DNA of 64,000 nt from Erythroxylum novogranatense (taxonomy: Eukaryota; Streptophyta; Magnoliopsida; Malpighiales; Erythroxylaceae), in NCBI GenBank assembly GCA_029891385.1, contig CM057224.1, positions 39,127,005 through 39,191,004 of the forward strand. The letters are read 5' to 3'. Shown piece by piece: positions 24,216-38,519 of this stretch; position 1 is the first letter of the stretch; each line of letters starts with the position of its first letter. The notes beneath the pieces are model-generated. The model searched no databases. It saw only the letters and a list, made by a program, of their open reading frames with translations, and was not told the DNA's origin. Position numbers and translations under genes: made by a program.

Positions 24216-24988
24216 CGACTCAGACCATCTGTGCTAACCAGGATAATAGCATTGTTGTAGTCATTTGGTTTGAATTTATGTACAACTTAATGTTTTTATT
24301 ATCAACGAAGAAAATTTTAACTTTATATGATCAATTAACTTTCTATTTAAACAAATTAAATATATAAAGAAATCAAAAATTACGCACATAAATTTATAGT
24401 TGTTGAAATTTTCCATTAATAATAAGATTATGAAATAAAATTTAATATTGGGATTTTAAAAAAGAAATTTTAATACCTTTATTGTAGAGTCATTATCGAC
24501 AATTTATGGTACATCATCGCAAAATATTTATGGTACTTACCGACAGAATTTTAGTTTTCATTGATAAATTGAATTATATTTACCTACAGATGGTAAAGAA
24601 ACCGTCAGAAAAATGCAAATATTCACCTTAAACTCACAGACGAAATTTTAATTTTCCATCAGTATACTGACTCATATTTATCGATGGTTTGTGATAAATC
24701 ATCGAAATATTTTTACATTTTTACGGTAGATTCACCGATGGATTGACATAACTGTCTGTATATATACCGATGACATCAATTTTTTTCATCAGCAAACATA
24801 CCGACGGAAAACACTTTTTGTCGGTCTTTTTACCGATATGTAAGAATTTTCGTCAACAAACTTATCGATAGCCTATTTCACGATGCATTTTTCGATCGGT
24901 GAAAACTGTCAATAATTTTAATTACCCACGATTTGTTAAAGTTTGTCGTCGGTAATTTCCGTCGGTAAGCCTCCTTTTTTTTGTAATG
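24216..24988. repeat. CACTA 3' subterminal repeat region and terminus
   Basis: From about 24480 to the end, short motifs of the type ACCGAC, CATCGGT and CGACGG occur many times in both orientations, often as inverted pairs such as the one around 24776-24840. The last 20 bp end GTAATG, the complement of the CATTAC terminus. Sequence before 24480 is plain AT-rich 3' flank of the second gene. Confidence 0.7.
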
Positions 24989-27900
24989 TGTTAAATGAAA
25001 ATTAATATATTTAATTTAGTTTATAGTAACTTATTAATTTATAAAAATTGATTTATTAATTAAAACATTTATCAGATGATTGATTTAGTAAAGTTTTTTA
25101 GCTATCGGACAAGACTATTAGTTAATAACTTATAGGAAAAATTAGAGATACATAGAATAAAAAATATTTCATAAAGTGACCTAAACTTGGTAAGAAATTA
25201 ATTATGTTTCGTTCAGCCTTTCAAGATGGATACTTCTTCATTTACAGTAAAAACCTCGATAAATTAATAATCTCGATTAAATAATAATTTTCTTTGGTCC
25301 CGACTTGGGCCAATGGGATAAAATAATAACCTCGCTAAATACATAAGATAATAGTTTTAAAAAAATCCTTAAGGCCCACTGAAAATATAAAATAATAATT
25401 CATTAAATAAGTATGAAAATTACATATATAATACCTAAAATAAAGCACTTTCTAAACAATTTTTATTTCAAATTTTATGCTTTCCTAAAATATGTATCTA
25501 TAGTCAATTGATTCTTCTTTTCAGCGAACTGAATTCAATTTCATCTTTAACTTTTTAGAGGGCATAAACTACGTTCGTCACATTCTTCTCATTTTGAAGT
25601 AAGTAACTTTTTAAAGTCTCTACGGCAAGAAAAACTTCTTTTGGAGAAACATGTGGTATAGCGTTACTATCATCTTCTATAACTATTACTCCTTGAATAA
25701 TTTCTTCATCCGTAAACAATTCCATTAAAGCTTCATTTTCATTAGGATAATTCAGAATCTACTCTACATTCATGGCATTTCTATAATGTAAATTAGAAAT
25801 AACTTCCTCTAATCTTTGAATGCCTTCAACATCACCAGTTTCTTCTTCTAGAAATATATATTCCTCGAATCGAATTTTGCAATGTCGAAAACAATTTGCG
25901 ATAGTTGTGGCTTTCACATCAATATTCCAAGCAGCATTAATAAAATAGATAGCATCCAGGACATTAATTTTTTTAAGATTTATTGCTCCCATCTCATTGC
26001 CTTCTAAGATGCTAGAATAAAAACGACGTCGATAATAAATCTTAAGTGATCGAATAATTCTAGCATCAGATGATTGAATTTTTGTGTTGTATTTGGACGC
26101 AAAAAGAACAATTCAACATTTCTCAAGCCTTCAATAACCTTGGGATGGGATGGGCTAGGCAATTGTCTACTATAAATAGCACCTTTCTACCTATCATTCT
26201 ATCATCAAACCAACAAACAAATTCTTGAAAGAGTAATTTAGTCATCCATGCTTTCTTGTTGGCTCGATAATGACAATTAAGATTGTCAATATTCACATTT
26301 TTAAAGCATCTAGGATTAGCATACTTACTAATAATCTAAAGAGGTACTTTATTTGAACTATCTCCATTGCAACAAACAACTACAGTAAGACTTTCCTTGT
26401 TCTTTTTTCATCCTTCTAATTACTTTGTAGCTAGTGAATGATTTGCTTGAAAACGATAAAATAAGCCTGTTTTATCCATATTATAGATATCCCTCCAATA
26501 AAATTTGTCCAATTTAGCTCGAATTTCAGGTACAACTTCTTTAATATTCTCCATGACAACTAAATTGCTTTCACCAAACCTTCTATTAGACTTAATCCCA
26601 TGTCTCGCCTTGAACTATTCTAGCCAACCACTTGAGAAGTTAAATTCTAGATTTGCATCATCATACGTCTTCTTTAGAAACTCTCTTGCTTTAGTTTGAA
26701 TCATTTCTCCAGTCATGTTCACTTTTTTTTATATTGGAGAAACTACTCAAACAATACCTTTTCTAATTCAGGATATTTTGCTGATTTGTGCCTTTTAACA
26801 TTGTTATTTGTTATCTCTTTTGACAAATACTGTAACATCTCATCTCCCATAGGAAGGGTTTATTGGTAATTTGGGACGGGTTAGGAGAATTGGATTATAT
26901 CTCGGTATGCTCATACAACATATAGCCTCTATAACTAATGATTGTTTTGCACATGCACATGGTATACATGCATTCATGACATTTCTGGCATAAGTGTCTA
27001 ATTGAGATTTTTTGTGAAATCTATGGGATAATTGTATTTGAAAAATTATTCTGAGTGCGCCATAAATTGTTTTCTAATTTAAGGAATTTTTAGGAATTTT
27101 TCTGGATTTTTTCGGAGAAAATTCTCGGATCGGAAAAAAATTATCAATTGGCAAACCGGTCGATTTTCGGTAGCAAAAATTGCTACCCAATGGTACTGTC
27201 TTATTGGGTATATTATTTTGGGATTGAAATTGGGGTCAATTGAGTTGATTGGGTTAGTTTTTGATCTGGATTAAAGAATGAATACTTTGACTGTTCTTCT
27301 CCTTGTGGACAAATCCCATCTTGCCACCATTTCTCCTCCCTTTAATGCCTACTCATTACTTGTCTTGGTTTTATCCTATGCATTCTCGGTTATTGTCTTA
27401 AGAAAAGAAGGAAAGAACTCTTTAATGGCTTAAAAACTCATCTCATCCGAAAACCTTCCTTCCTTTTTCATCTCCATCAATTTTTTTTTCTCCTTCTTTA
27501 AGTTTTTTCCTCCAACCTTGAGAGCCTTCCTTATAGGCTTACAAGCTTAAGTCTCCTACCTTCCTTTCATGATGATAGCCATGCATGGTGTTAGAGAAGT
27601 AGAGAAAGTATAATAGTGGAGAAGTTATTGGTAGTTGAAGAATTTAAGAGGAAGCTTTAATTAGGTAAGAGTTTCATTATGCTTTTGAAGTTGTAGTGGT
27701 TAGATGTATTGGTTGAAAGTTATTGTTCATTAAATATGGTTTATGATGCATTAATTTCACGAAGATAGGGGTAGGATTATTTGGGTATAAATGTATGTTT
27801 GTGTGAGGGAAAGTGATATAGTAGATAAAGATTGTGAATTTAAGGTTGTTAATGATGTTTATGATGTGTAATGAATGGAAATAAAGTATGGGAATTGTGT

Positions 27901-29199
27901 ATATTTGTGCTGCCAACTTTTGTGTAAGTATACAAATAATTGTTGTGTTGAGTTTGTGGCTGAATTGGAGGTGTAAATGAATGTATATTAATGTAAGTAA
28001 AGTGATAGAATGGAAGAGGATGAGGTATAGATGAAATCTGGAAATTTTGGTGTTGAGCCTATTGTAATGATTTGATCATAACTAATTGTGTAGGTGATCA
28101 AATGAGTTGAGGTTTATGCCCAATTAAACTTTGGGATGTTGGCTACAACTTTGTGTGAAATAGGTGTTGGTAAATTGTAATGCTAGAAGGGCGAAATTTT
28201 GCATAGAAAGTTACTGTTTTATTGCCTGTGAACAGTACCCGCAGTTATGACCTGATTACTTTGTTGATTTTTCTAAATTAATTGGTATGGAATTAGGAAA
28301 AATGGTCTTTATGAAAGTTGGGGAATATTGAGTTAGCTTTCCACTTCCACTGATCTTGTTAATTTTAGAGTTGTATATTGGGAGATATGAACTGATATCT
28401 ATTGATTGGTTTTATGCTTTTTGGAGAAACATAGTCAAAGTGTTGATTTTGTGAGCTTTCTGCTTGGGAGCAATTTTAGCAATTTTTGTGGACTGAATTG
28501 GTGTGAGTGATATACTGCAAAGTTGTAGAGGAAGACATTATCTTGAAAATTATTTATGGTGTGTAATTTTTAGAGGTCAGAGTTGGGAGTTATGATTTTA
28601 CAAAAACTGACCCTGCATTAGGTTGTGAATTGCTGATAATGGCAGTAACTTCCATAACAGTTTTGAAATTGTTAAAAATCGAATTGGAGTTTGTGTTCTT
28701 CATGAAAATTGAAGTTTGAGATCTTATCTTTTCAGGGATATAAGGTAATGATTTTTGTGATATTTGTGCTAAGAGAATTACTGTTTGAAACATCACTGTC
28801 CAGATTGGTTGATTTCAGAGGGCTGATGCTTTGGTGAATTGTTTGACCTAGTTAGTAAGTAAATTTGATTTTGAGTTGTTCATGAAAGTTGGAGATAACA
28901 TTGTGAACTTACTGAGAATAATTATTGTGTTAGTTTTGACTGAGGAAATGAGTAGTTACTGAATTTGCAAAGTATTGCACTGTTTGAGAGGTTTTGTGTA
29001 GACAGTAGCTTTGATGGGATATTTGACACCCTTAGGGGTGAATTTGATTTTTATGGTCTTCATGAGAATGGTAGAGCTTTTCATTATCTTTCCAACAAGC
29101 TATGGTTTGTATTTTTCCGATTTGTGTGCTAAGAATTATTGTTGTTGGAAATTCGGATTGGAAATAGGAAAAAAAGGGAATGAAGTGAGGTTGAACCTC

Positions 29200-29422
<223 letters not shown>

Positions 29423-31511
29423 AGTTGGCATTAAGTGACCTAATTGTTTCTTTTGTCAATTTCTTTTCCGTCCGACGAATCGATTGACCGATTCTTGAGG
29501 CATCGGATTCATAGAATATTGAATTTCATTTTTGAGAAATTCGGGATTTTAAACGGAATTGACGTGGCCCGTAATGTGAGCCTTTAATCACTTTTTTGTT
29601 TAATTGGGGACCTATAGAGGTCCGAATTATGCACCGTCGTCGTCAATAGGTTTCTAATTTTTAGATGATTTTATTATGGGAAAATTTTGGATTAGGGCCG
29701 GGAATGCCATGAACATGCATTATACACGTTTTACTTATTCCATGTACATTGTTTGATATTTTTAACTATTCAGTTGGTAATGTTTACTTATTTTAATTGT
29801 TATAGAGGCTCAATTGGAACGTCATCCTACGGACGTTGCAGAGACTTCCCGGCATTAGCTCGGAAGTTATTAGGTGAGTAACCTAGATGGTTCCTCGGTT
29901 AGTAAGTGTTTATAATTCTACACTTAGAACCTTGTGGAGAATAATGGTGGGAAAATTGTGTTTTGTTTGTGCCTGGATTGCGGACCGGAGGTCCGATGGA
30001 TTGGGAAATTCTGACATAGAAGTGTCATCTGTGATTTTCTTGCGATTACTTGTACGAGTCTTATGTGTATATGTTGAATTGGGATCTGATATGATGTTGG
30101 TGTTGTTTTATTTGGACATATGCACTTCATGCATAATTGCATGATCGATAATTGCGTTGTGACCAGAAAGCGACCAACGAGCTTAAAGCTCAACGTGATT
30201 GGGCCTTGAGCCCATAGTGATTCAGAGCCTATGGCTCACCGTGTAATGCGCCCTTAATGGGACAGTTTCAGGCGCTCAGTCACAACAACGTAAAAAAATT
30301 AGAAAAGCGTCTCATACACATTTCATGTGCATTTGAATTGATTCTTTGGATTGGTATGAAAATTATGTGGTACTACTAAATGTGATTTGGTGAGATAATT
30401 GTTTGTAGCTGTGTTATGTATGTGTATATGCATGAATTGGGTGAACCATCGATGATGGTTTCTCATTGAGTTCGCAAACTCACCCAAAATTGCAAATTAT
30501 TTTTCAGGACCGAGAGAGTAGACTCATAGCTCTAGAGAGACTTTTCCTGCCGTGTAGATCGAGTTGGCAAGAGAAGTCATGGCACACAGGTCGGTCAGCT
30601 GGCACTTTTTGAGGGATGACCTAGCTAGCTTTTTGTTTGATTTTCTTTTGGAGTAATGTACAGAACATACCAGTTGTGTAAATTTACTGCTTTGAGGTTA
30701 TGAAATGAGAATTTATGGTTTCAAAAATTAGTGGATTTCATATTAATGCTTTATGATTTTGATGTCATGTGGAGTGTTAGTGGTTGTTCGTAGCGCACCC
30801 TTATCGTAGGGTGTGTGTCGGAATGACTTACGGGCGTCCCGATACATATCCTATGGTATGGGGGTGCTACAAATACTCTGCTGACCTTTTAAGAGTATTT
30901 GATATTGTTGATTGAATAATAGAGAGATCAAACTTTTGTTGAATCCAATGTTGCAAATCTTTTTGATTTGAAGAGGGATGCTAATTTTTGTACTCACATA
31001 ATGCTTTTCTCATCTCATCAGTTAGCGTAGATTTTTTTACACCTTTCAAATGAGTAGCTATGGAAGAGAAGATATAATATATGAATTTTTATATTTTGGC
31101 ATATGAAGTTAAAGCACATGTATCTATTTATAAACTCTATACAGTACTGTGTACGTGAAAAAAATTCACAACACTTCATATTCTAACACTTCATATTCTA
31201 ATGTACCTACATGCACTCTATTTTGAATCACGCTAACCTAATATTAATAAACTTATTTTGACAATATTAATAAACTTAGATGCAATGCACCATCATTAAT
31301 TAATTGTTTATTTATTTTCTTTTCTTAGTTACGGAAAAAATTAATTGTTTAATTTGACAAATATAATGTACAAAATAAAATTAATCTATAATTAATAAAT
31401 ATTAATTTATCGATAAATTAATAAAATATTCATTTATTGATAAATTAATAACTCCGTATAAGATAATAATTTTCAGGTCCTAAAATATTCATTTATAGAT
31501 GTTTTACTACA

Positions 31512-31617
31512 ATCTATAAAAAGAATTACAAGTTAAAACTTGCCATATAATAAAAGTACTATAAATTGTATAAAAAAGATTAGAAGTTAAAACTTGCAAT
31601 ATAATAAAAGTACTATA
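31512..31617. repeat. Two-copy ~53-bp tandem repeat
   Basis: The unit containing AAGTTAAAACTTGC and ATATAATAAAAGTACTATAA occurs twice back to back, with a few differences. It lies just outside the damaged right end of the pogo element. Confidence 0.75.
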
Positions 31618-34600
31618 AAGATTAAAGAAGATCTATAAGAGGGTAAATTAAAAAAGTAAAGTACCATAGTTTCCTCAGTACCTTTCTTCTTGTCAATTGT
31701 TGTTTGTTTCGTATATGTCTTGCTCTTATACTTAAAACATTTAAAATCAGCCAGTCTTGGTTTGAACAGCTGAGTGGAGTTACTTTCGTAGCAAACTTAA
31801 ATAAATAGACATGCGGCGCAAAAGCATTTTATTTACTTCACATTTATATAATAATCATCTCATGTACTCGAGTAGCGCGCATTAATTATATATATGTATA
31901 TGGTGGAATCATTTTATTATCCTTGTGTTAATCATTTGAGCAAGCCCTTCATTCTATTAATGTAGAACTCTTAAGAGGAGAGTAAGTATGTAGCTTTCTT
32001 TGTGCACTTTTTAGAAACTATAGTCTACAGCTAAATGGAGCACAAATTAAAAGGTTAGGCCTATTGGTGCAAGCGGCATCACTAAGCAACCAACACTTAT
32101 ATTATCTATCGTATTCTCATTAGGCCACTTTACTGTTAGACTGTCGTTGGAGATAGAAGAAGACGATCGGTAGTTTCAAAAACAAGATTTAGAAGACCGG
32201 TGGCTTCTACGCTTTAATTGGCTTTTGGGGCATTTCTAGCGTCTATTTGTTATTTTCTGTAATCAATACACCACTTGCTCATTCACTCATCGTGACAATT
32301 AAAAGACATCACTTCAACCTAAACTCACAAATTTTGGTTAATATAAATACAACAATATCGATATAGCTAACTAGAAAGCACACCTAGCAATAATGTACAA
32401 CTAAAGGATACATTTTAATTATATTATCTTTATCGTACTTTAACGAGACTTCAATTAAGTGTTGACGATGATGGTATTTTTTTAATGAGAAAAAAGTTGT
32501 GAAATGTTAAATAATTTTGACCAGTTGAAAGCTATTTCTTCCTTTTCTATTCTTCATATTCATGCTACCATTGTCAAACTCACCATTATTACTTTTTAAT
32601 TGTCTTCTTTACCCTTTTATTTCTATTTCGAAATGAGAATTTTATATCCATTGTCCTTATTTTGAGGAACCCATAACACCTTTATCACGACATCAAGTGG
32701 TATGACACAGAAGAAGTGTACATTAGATAAGCTTGTTTCTCAAGTATGGAGATCTAAGTTAGCATAATTAGGTGTTTGGAATTGAAATAATACGTACACA
32801 TAGGGTAAGAAGAATAAGGATGAGTGGTAGTGGAAGAGGATTGGAGCATCCACCAAATGATTCGGTAGATCTTCCTAAGCTCCCAAAACCCCCAAAGTGA
32901 TGGAGTTTCGTGAAACTGAGTTTCGTGAACGCAATCTATGTTGTCATTATTATGTTATTTGAAATTCATGCCAATTGCGGGAGTGCGTGCCACGAGTCGT
33001 CCTCCCAACTCCATCCTCTCTTTTTAAGTGTTATATCACACTACCACAATTTTCTGCACTGCGTTTGCGTCAGTTCCCTCCACCCAATATGTATTGAATG
33101 GTGAGATAAATCAGTTAGGTAAAAGCACCTGATTCTAGACATATACAAATGTCTTCCTTCCTACCATTTAATTGCATGAGATGAGCGGTCTCTTTTGAAG
33201 GTTCATTCTTTTTCCAACTCATGATTTTGATCTTACGTGATATATTTCTTCTTGGTTAGCCAGAGGGTCCCAACAATTATGAGCAAGCTCTTTTAAATCA
33301 TCCACTCTCAGACGAATCACTGTTAGTATCGGGTCAGTCTATAAAGAATAAAGTATTAGTCAAATAGATTTTTTCATTTTCAGAATTCGAACTAAATAGC
33401 TTGGAAAGATAAAGGTTAAAAAATCGATATTATCAGGAATTCAAAGCATCATGTTCATGTATAGTGCCGGGGTATTGATTAGAATATGATGTAAAAGGAT
33501 AATTTTGTGAATGGTAGAGAACCACTTCGGTTGATTAAGACTGGAGGCCAGCTGATTGCCTTAAAACTGACGTTTATTACATTATCTCCAACCACATTAT
33601 TTTTCCGAAAAGGCGAGGCATAATGGGTGGTGGGAATCATTAAATAATCATGATTAGACATAGTCAGTTGCTAATAATATTTGTATAACCAGTTGATTGG
33701 CAGTTTTAATTTATAAAACCAAGTTGCATGCTCGCAGGGAAAAAAAAGGGCATGGATGGAGTGAAGAGTTGAAATATTATATTATATAGCTCCACGGGCC
33801 TATGTATTATTATATATCTAGCGTCATTTAAACATGGATTCAGATATTCATCTAGTATCTACTTAGGATATTGCAATCGATTTAGGCTTAGGCAAGTAGA
33901 AGAAGACTTTGTCTGCTTCACCACTTGTCCTCTGCAAGCTGCAAATTCTATCTAAATGACTAAACAACTTTCTCTTTTCTTTTTTCTACATCGAAACGTT
34001 ACTGGAATATTATTTTTTTCTAAAAAACATGACCATGCATGACTTCCCAACTTCTCTAAATGATCGTTTAACAGCAGTGTATTTGGCTGTTTTCGTCGAA
34101 GTTCTTGTAGTGTTTAACGATGAAGAATGATAAGTTAATGATGTTATATTAAACTGATTATTACAACTTCTTGTTTTGTGTTATTTAGGGCTAGTCGATA
34201 TCAAGTTATGATGCATCATAACCATATAATCATATACCATTTAATTTCTTCGTATTTTCACTTTTTATTTGCATTTTAGCATCCAAATATAATTAGAAGA
34301 AAATTCTCATTTTTTAAAAAAATAGAAATGCAAAATCCCACTTTTGTGATACCCAAAACCAAACTCCATTGAAAGGACGTAAATTCCAACTCAAGTCAAT
34401 AAAGCTTTGAATTGTGTACTGTGACACGAAGAGTGGAAAGGAAATAAAAAGTGGAAATGATGATTCGGGCACAATTAAGTAGTGGAAGAACGATAAAGAA
34501 GATATCTGATCCCGACAACGACTGCCAAAAACACGATGCCCATGTTCGGCTTCTTTAATTGTCTTTCTAGACTTATGTTTTATCATATAAAAGCTAGTAA

Positions 34601-36160
34601 AATCTATAAAGCTATAAAGCAAAGATATACATGTAAGTTTACACGTATAGTCTTGCGGGGGACTGCTTATTTATTTAGCTCTGTCCTCCTCCATTGCTTG
34701 ACTGATAATAAGCGTTTGATCTTTGGGATACCGAACCATCAGCCATGTCACCCCTCGCTCGTGGACGGAAAAGATAGTATTTATGTAAGGTAAAGAAAAA
34801 GTTAAAACAGATGGTACATCATGACGACTTGTAAGCAACTCGAATAGTATACCCCAAAGAACTCATCTACTTATCTTCTCTTTTTCTTTAAAAATCTTAT
34901 CGGACATTGTGTTTTTTATTCTCTTATCACTTGTGCTTAATTTACTTATAATTTTCTGTTTATTTAGTTTTAAAATCTGGATTCCTCTGTTCTACAACTT
35001 CTATCGACTAAGATTGCACGTTTAGAGACTAAGAAGATGTTATTGGTTGTGGTTATTACGATTGACAATTAAAAAGCCAATAGCCAATTAAATCAAATCA
35101 ATTTTAATTTAATTTATTAATTTTATTATGCTATTTCAAATTTAAAATTATTATAATTATTCAAGTCTAACAATTTATTAAATTTAAAAAAATATTTTAA
35201 ATATTCAAATCTAAAATTCAAACTTAAACTTGATTAAATCGGATTTAATTTATTAACATCAGGTTAAGGTCAATCCAATGCTAAATAAAGATTGCACAAT
35301 ATTCTAAATTTCATACCATACTAGTTATTATCAATTGAAAAATAATACAAAATTATTTTTATATTGCAATCAAATATACCGTAAAATTTCAAGTTAAATC
35401 GTTGACGATAAAATATTGAAATTAAAAGTATCATATTAAATTTATAAATTAATAAAATTGAAGAGTTAAATTTAAAATATTTTAAATATACAAAATTAAA
35501 AGTTATTTTTATATTAATTTTAATTAAAAAATTATTTAACTTTAGACTATTTTAAAATTTAATCATAATATAAGATTAAATTTTGATTATGTAAAATTAA
35601 TAGAATACTTTACAATAAAAATAATAATAATATCAATACTGACCATATTAATTCTAATCCTCCAAGCTAGCTGGTTAGGCTGCAATAATTTACATAACTG
35701 TTGATGTTGGTGTAAATGGAGGGCATGCTCCGAAATTGGTGTAATAAGTGAAGAGAAAGAGCAATAGATGGCAAGAGAAATGCGGCTCTGAGGTTTGGCT
35801 TGTTCATGCTTCAAAGTGGGGATATTATGATAACTCAAAATCATTGATAGTGTTTTTGGCATAATCCTCTTCTTTTTCTATAGAAGCATGCGCATCAACT
35901 TTACCACCCCCATTTTTGCTTATCAGTCCAATCGTAAGCATATGATCACTTTCCTAATTTCAATTTTTTATTCATAATTAAAATTACATTAAGACTTTTA
36001 TTTTATTCTCAACTTAATATTCTTGAATGAGATGAGATGGACGCATTACTACTATTTAATTATATTCCTATGATGAAGTTGAATTTTAATTAATTTTTAG
36101 GACAAGACGTAGGCAACCTATACTTTTTGTTTGTATTGAATTGAATCCATGACCGTGAGC
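31618..36160. other. Intergenic region, no gene supported
   Basis: I looked for exons and found only short frames. A 26-codon frame starts at 32820 (MSGSGRGLEHPPND), then a stop and a second open stretch from 32910. Nothing is conserved enough to name. The stretch 35090-35590 is extremely AT-rich. The minus-strand frames near 34314-34622 and 35587-35862 have no family resemblance. Confidence 0.45.
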
Positions 36161-36504
36161 TCTGTTTTGAAAATCGGATCGGATCGGCCGGTCCGATCGA
36201 TTCGATCAGTAACCGGTCGGCTATCCAGTCTGGTTCATCCTTAAAAATCGGTTCTCAATTAAACCAAGGAGAATCGTTCAAAATCAGTCAATTGATCAGT
36301 CGGACCGGTCAAAGAGGACGGGTCCGACCACTGGTTCAATAAAATTTTTATTTTTTTGTTTTTTTGTATATTTTTTAATATTATTAATATTAAATATAAT
36401 TATTGCATAATTATGACGTCACATCGGTTCGACCAATGGTTGAATCGGTCAAATCGGTGATTAGCAAAGTCTCCAATTTAATGATCGGTCCGAATTTCAA
36501 AACA
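36161..36504. mobile_element. ~344-bp non-autonomous DNA element rich in CCGGTC motifs
   Basis: The left end TGTTTTGAAAATCGGATCGG (from 36163) and the inverted right end TGTTTTGAAATTCGGACCGA form imperfect terminal inverted repeats. TGAGC stands at 36156-36160 and again at 36505-36509, possibly the remains of a target duplication. The interior carries many CGGTCCGA/GACCGGTC words in both orientations and an AT-rich centre, with no coding potential. The superfamily is not settled. Confidence 0.6.
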
Positions 36505-36509
36505 TGAGC

Positions 36510-37338
36510 ATCTAACGTCTATAAACTAATGAAGAATATTGTCTCTCAAATCAACTGTATAATATAACTCCCATGGAAAAGACCTGACCCATCTCATCTC
36601 AGCCCAACAACCTTTGAACCGAGTGGATCTTCTAAACGCATAATGGGTGATTTCGAATCACTTTTAGCTTACACATCATAGGGGCTGGGGCAGACTTGAG
36701 AGAATAAGTTCAGTTGAAGCAAAAGTCACATTCTTTTTAACACTTGGAATCATTAGATTGAAAAGACGTGTGAAATTGAAAACTTAACCAACCATAAAAC
36801 AAGAGTTTTTGACAATGTGGTTCCCATCACTTAAACAAATGGGAATGTGAGCGGGCTTTCCAGCTACTTTCTTTTAAAAATTGGGCCTAATTGCGTTCCC
36901 CGAACACATGATGTTGAAAGCCTAGTTCATTAATATGTTGTTAAGAGTTAGACACCCCAGAAATTTTCATTTGATAAGCACTTTTAATTCTTCATTTCAA
37001 GTTAAGACCTAAAAGCATTTTAATATTAAAAGAGGGCTACTAATAAGTTAATGACACAAATTTCATCTCCATATACGATATTATAATTGCCTCAACTACG
37101 CATACAACACTTTAATTTATTTGAATTTATTACAAAAATGAATTTTCTGTTCTTGTTTATTGTGTGTTGAGACTTCGTTTATGGTCATAGAAGTTTATAA
37201 ATCCCAAAATACAAATATAGGCATGTAAATGTGTTGTTTCTATGGTGGGCAACTTCTATAAGATCAAGAAGTAATGAAATTGACAAAAAATGAATGTTTG
37301 AAGCATGTTTTTGGTCAACAAAAGACTTAGAAGAAAAC
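36510..37338. other. Intergenic DNA, nothing recognised
   Basis: No open frame or repeat worth calling between the two non-autonomous elements. Confidence 0.5.
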
Positions 37339-37341
37339 TAA

Positions 37342-37967
37342 GGGGTTGTTTGTTTCTATTTTTTTTCCTGTTTTTTGTTGTCATTTTTGTAAAAAGAAAA
37401 ACAGGGAAGTAAAACGTGTTTGACTTACTCTGTTGCGATTTTTTGTTTTTAAAAATAAAAAAATCACAACGGTTTTACAAAAATCAGAAAACATCGTTTA
37501 TCTAAATTTTGACATGTTTTTTTCGACAGAAAACTAATATATCCCGGCTTTCTATCTCGAAAATAATAATAATAAAAGTAAAATAATAATAATAATAATA
37601 AGATAATTAATTTGATATAATAAAATTAATAATAAAATAATAATATTAATAGTATTAAAAATAGTAAATAGAAAATTTATAACAATAATTAATAATAATA
37701 ATATTATTAACAATAAATAATAATAATAATAAATAAATAAATAAGAATAAATTAATAATAATAATAAATTGATAAAATTAATAAAAATAAAATTAATAAG
37801 AATAAGAATAACATAATAATAATAATAATGAGTTTAATAATATAATAATAAAATTAATAAAAATTAAATTATTAAGAATAAGAATAACTTAATAATAATA
37901 ATAATAATAAGTAGAAAATTATAACAATAAATAATAATATTTAATAATATTATTATTATTAACAATA

Positions 37968-38008
<41 letters not shown>

Positions 38009-38163
38009 GTTTATTAAAATCTCAACCAAACAGGTTTTATTTTCAATTTTATATTACAAATATCAACCAAGCAGGTTTTCATTTTTTTAGAAAACGATAA
38101 AATAAAAACAAGAAATATAAATAAAAATAACAATAAAAAATAAAGGTGGAACTAAACAGTCCT
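37342..38163. mobile_element. Tourist-like MITE (PIF/Harbinger) expanded by AAT repeats
   Basis: The ends GGGGTTGTTTGTTTC and, inverted, AGGACTGTTTAGTTCC are related and flanked by TAA on both sides (37339-37341 and 38164-38166). A 3-bp TAA/TTA duplication with G-rich, TGTTTG-containing ends is the usual signature of Tourist-like elements. Most of the 822 bp is an interrupted AAT/TAA microsatellite (about 37560-38010), so the element was probably much shorter at insertion. No coding sequence. Confidence 0.65.
37560..38010. repeat. Imperfect (AAT)n microsatellite
   Basis: About 450 bp of AAT/ATA-rich sequence with runs of up to about 14 perfect units at the right end, interrupted by TTAAT and AGAAAATT segments. 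Confidence 0.85.
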
Positions 38164-38519
38164 TAAATTTACTAGACGAAAGCTTTTGGACTTTGAGGGT
38201 AAACTTCTATATTCTAAAATTCTAACCATACAATTCTTATTAGGTTCATCGTATATATGAATATGTGGACAACAAGAAAGCATCAAAGGACAACAATGTT
38301 TTACAATTGCATAAATCACTCTTCGTTAAGAATTTCATCTAATTTATATATGCACACTAAAGTTGAAACTAAAGTATTTATTATTTTCTCACAATTTTTT
38401 TAATTTCATCTCAACTAGCATTATAATAAAGTTATATTTCGTCTTTATTTTCTATATAATACCATCACGAAAAGTTGTAGAGAAAACAGTCCTAACCAAT
38501 AAAGATTATTTCCCAGTTC

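Larger units (their letters stand above)
11498..24988 (+). mobile_element. 13.5-kb CACTA (En/Spm) DNA transposon, decayed
   Basis: The left end reads CACTACAAAAAGAAG and the inverse of the right end CATTACAAAAAAAAGGAGG, with agreement resuming at ACGGAAATT about 30 bp in. Each end is flanked by the 3-bp duplication TGT (11495-11497 and 24989-24991), the length expected for CACTA elements. Inside, on the plus strand, are a TNP2-type transposase pseudogene followed by a second transposase gene, with subterminal repeat arrays at both ends. One terminus has CATTAC for CACTAC. Both genes have many stops, so the element is not autonomous. An opposite-strand MULE relic lies in its 5' half. Confidence 0.9.

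Noticed and set aside
32820..33104. Short frame MSGSGRGLEHPPND and a following 64-codon frame as a small secreted-protein gene
   Set aside because: A stop separates them, no splice sites join them, and the hydrophobic stretch is not at an N-terminus that follows a convincing promoter.
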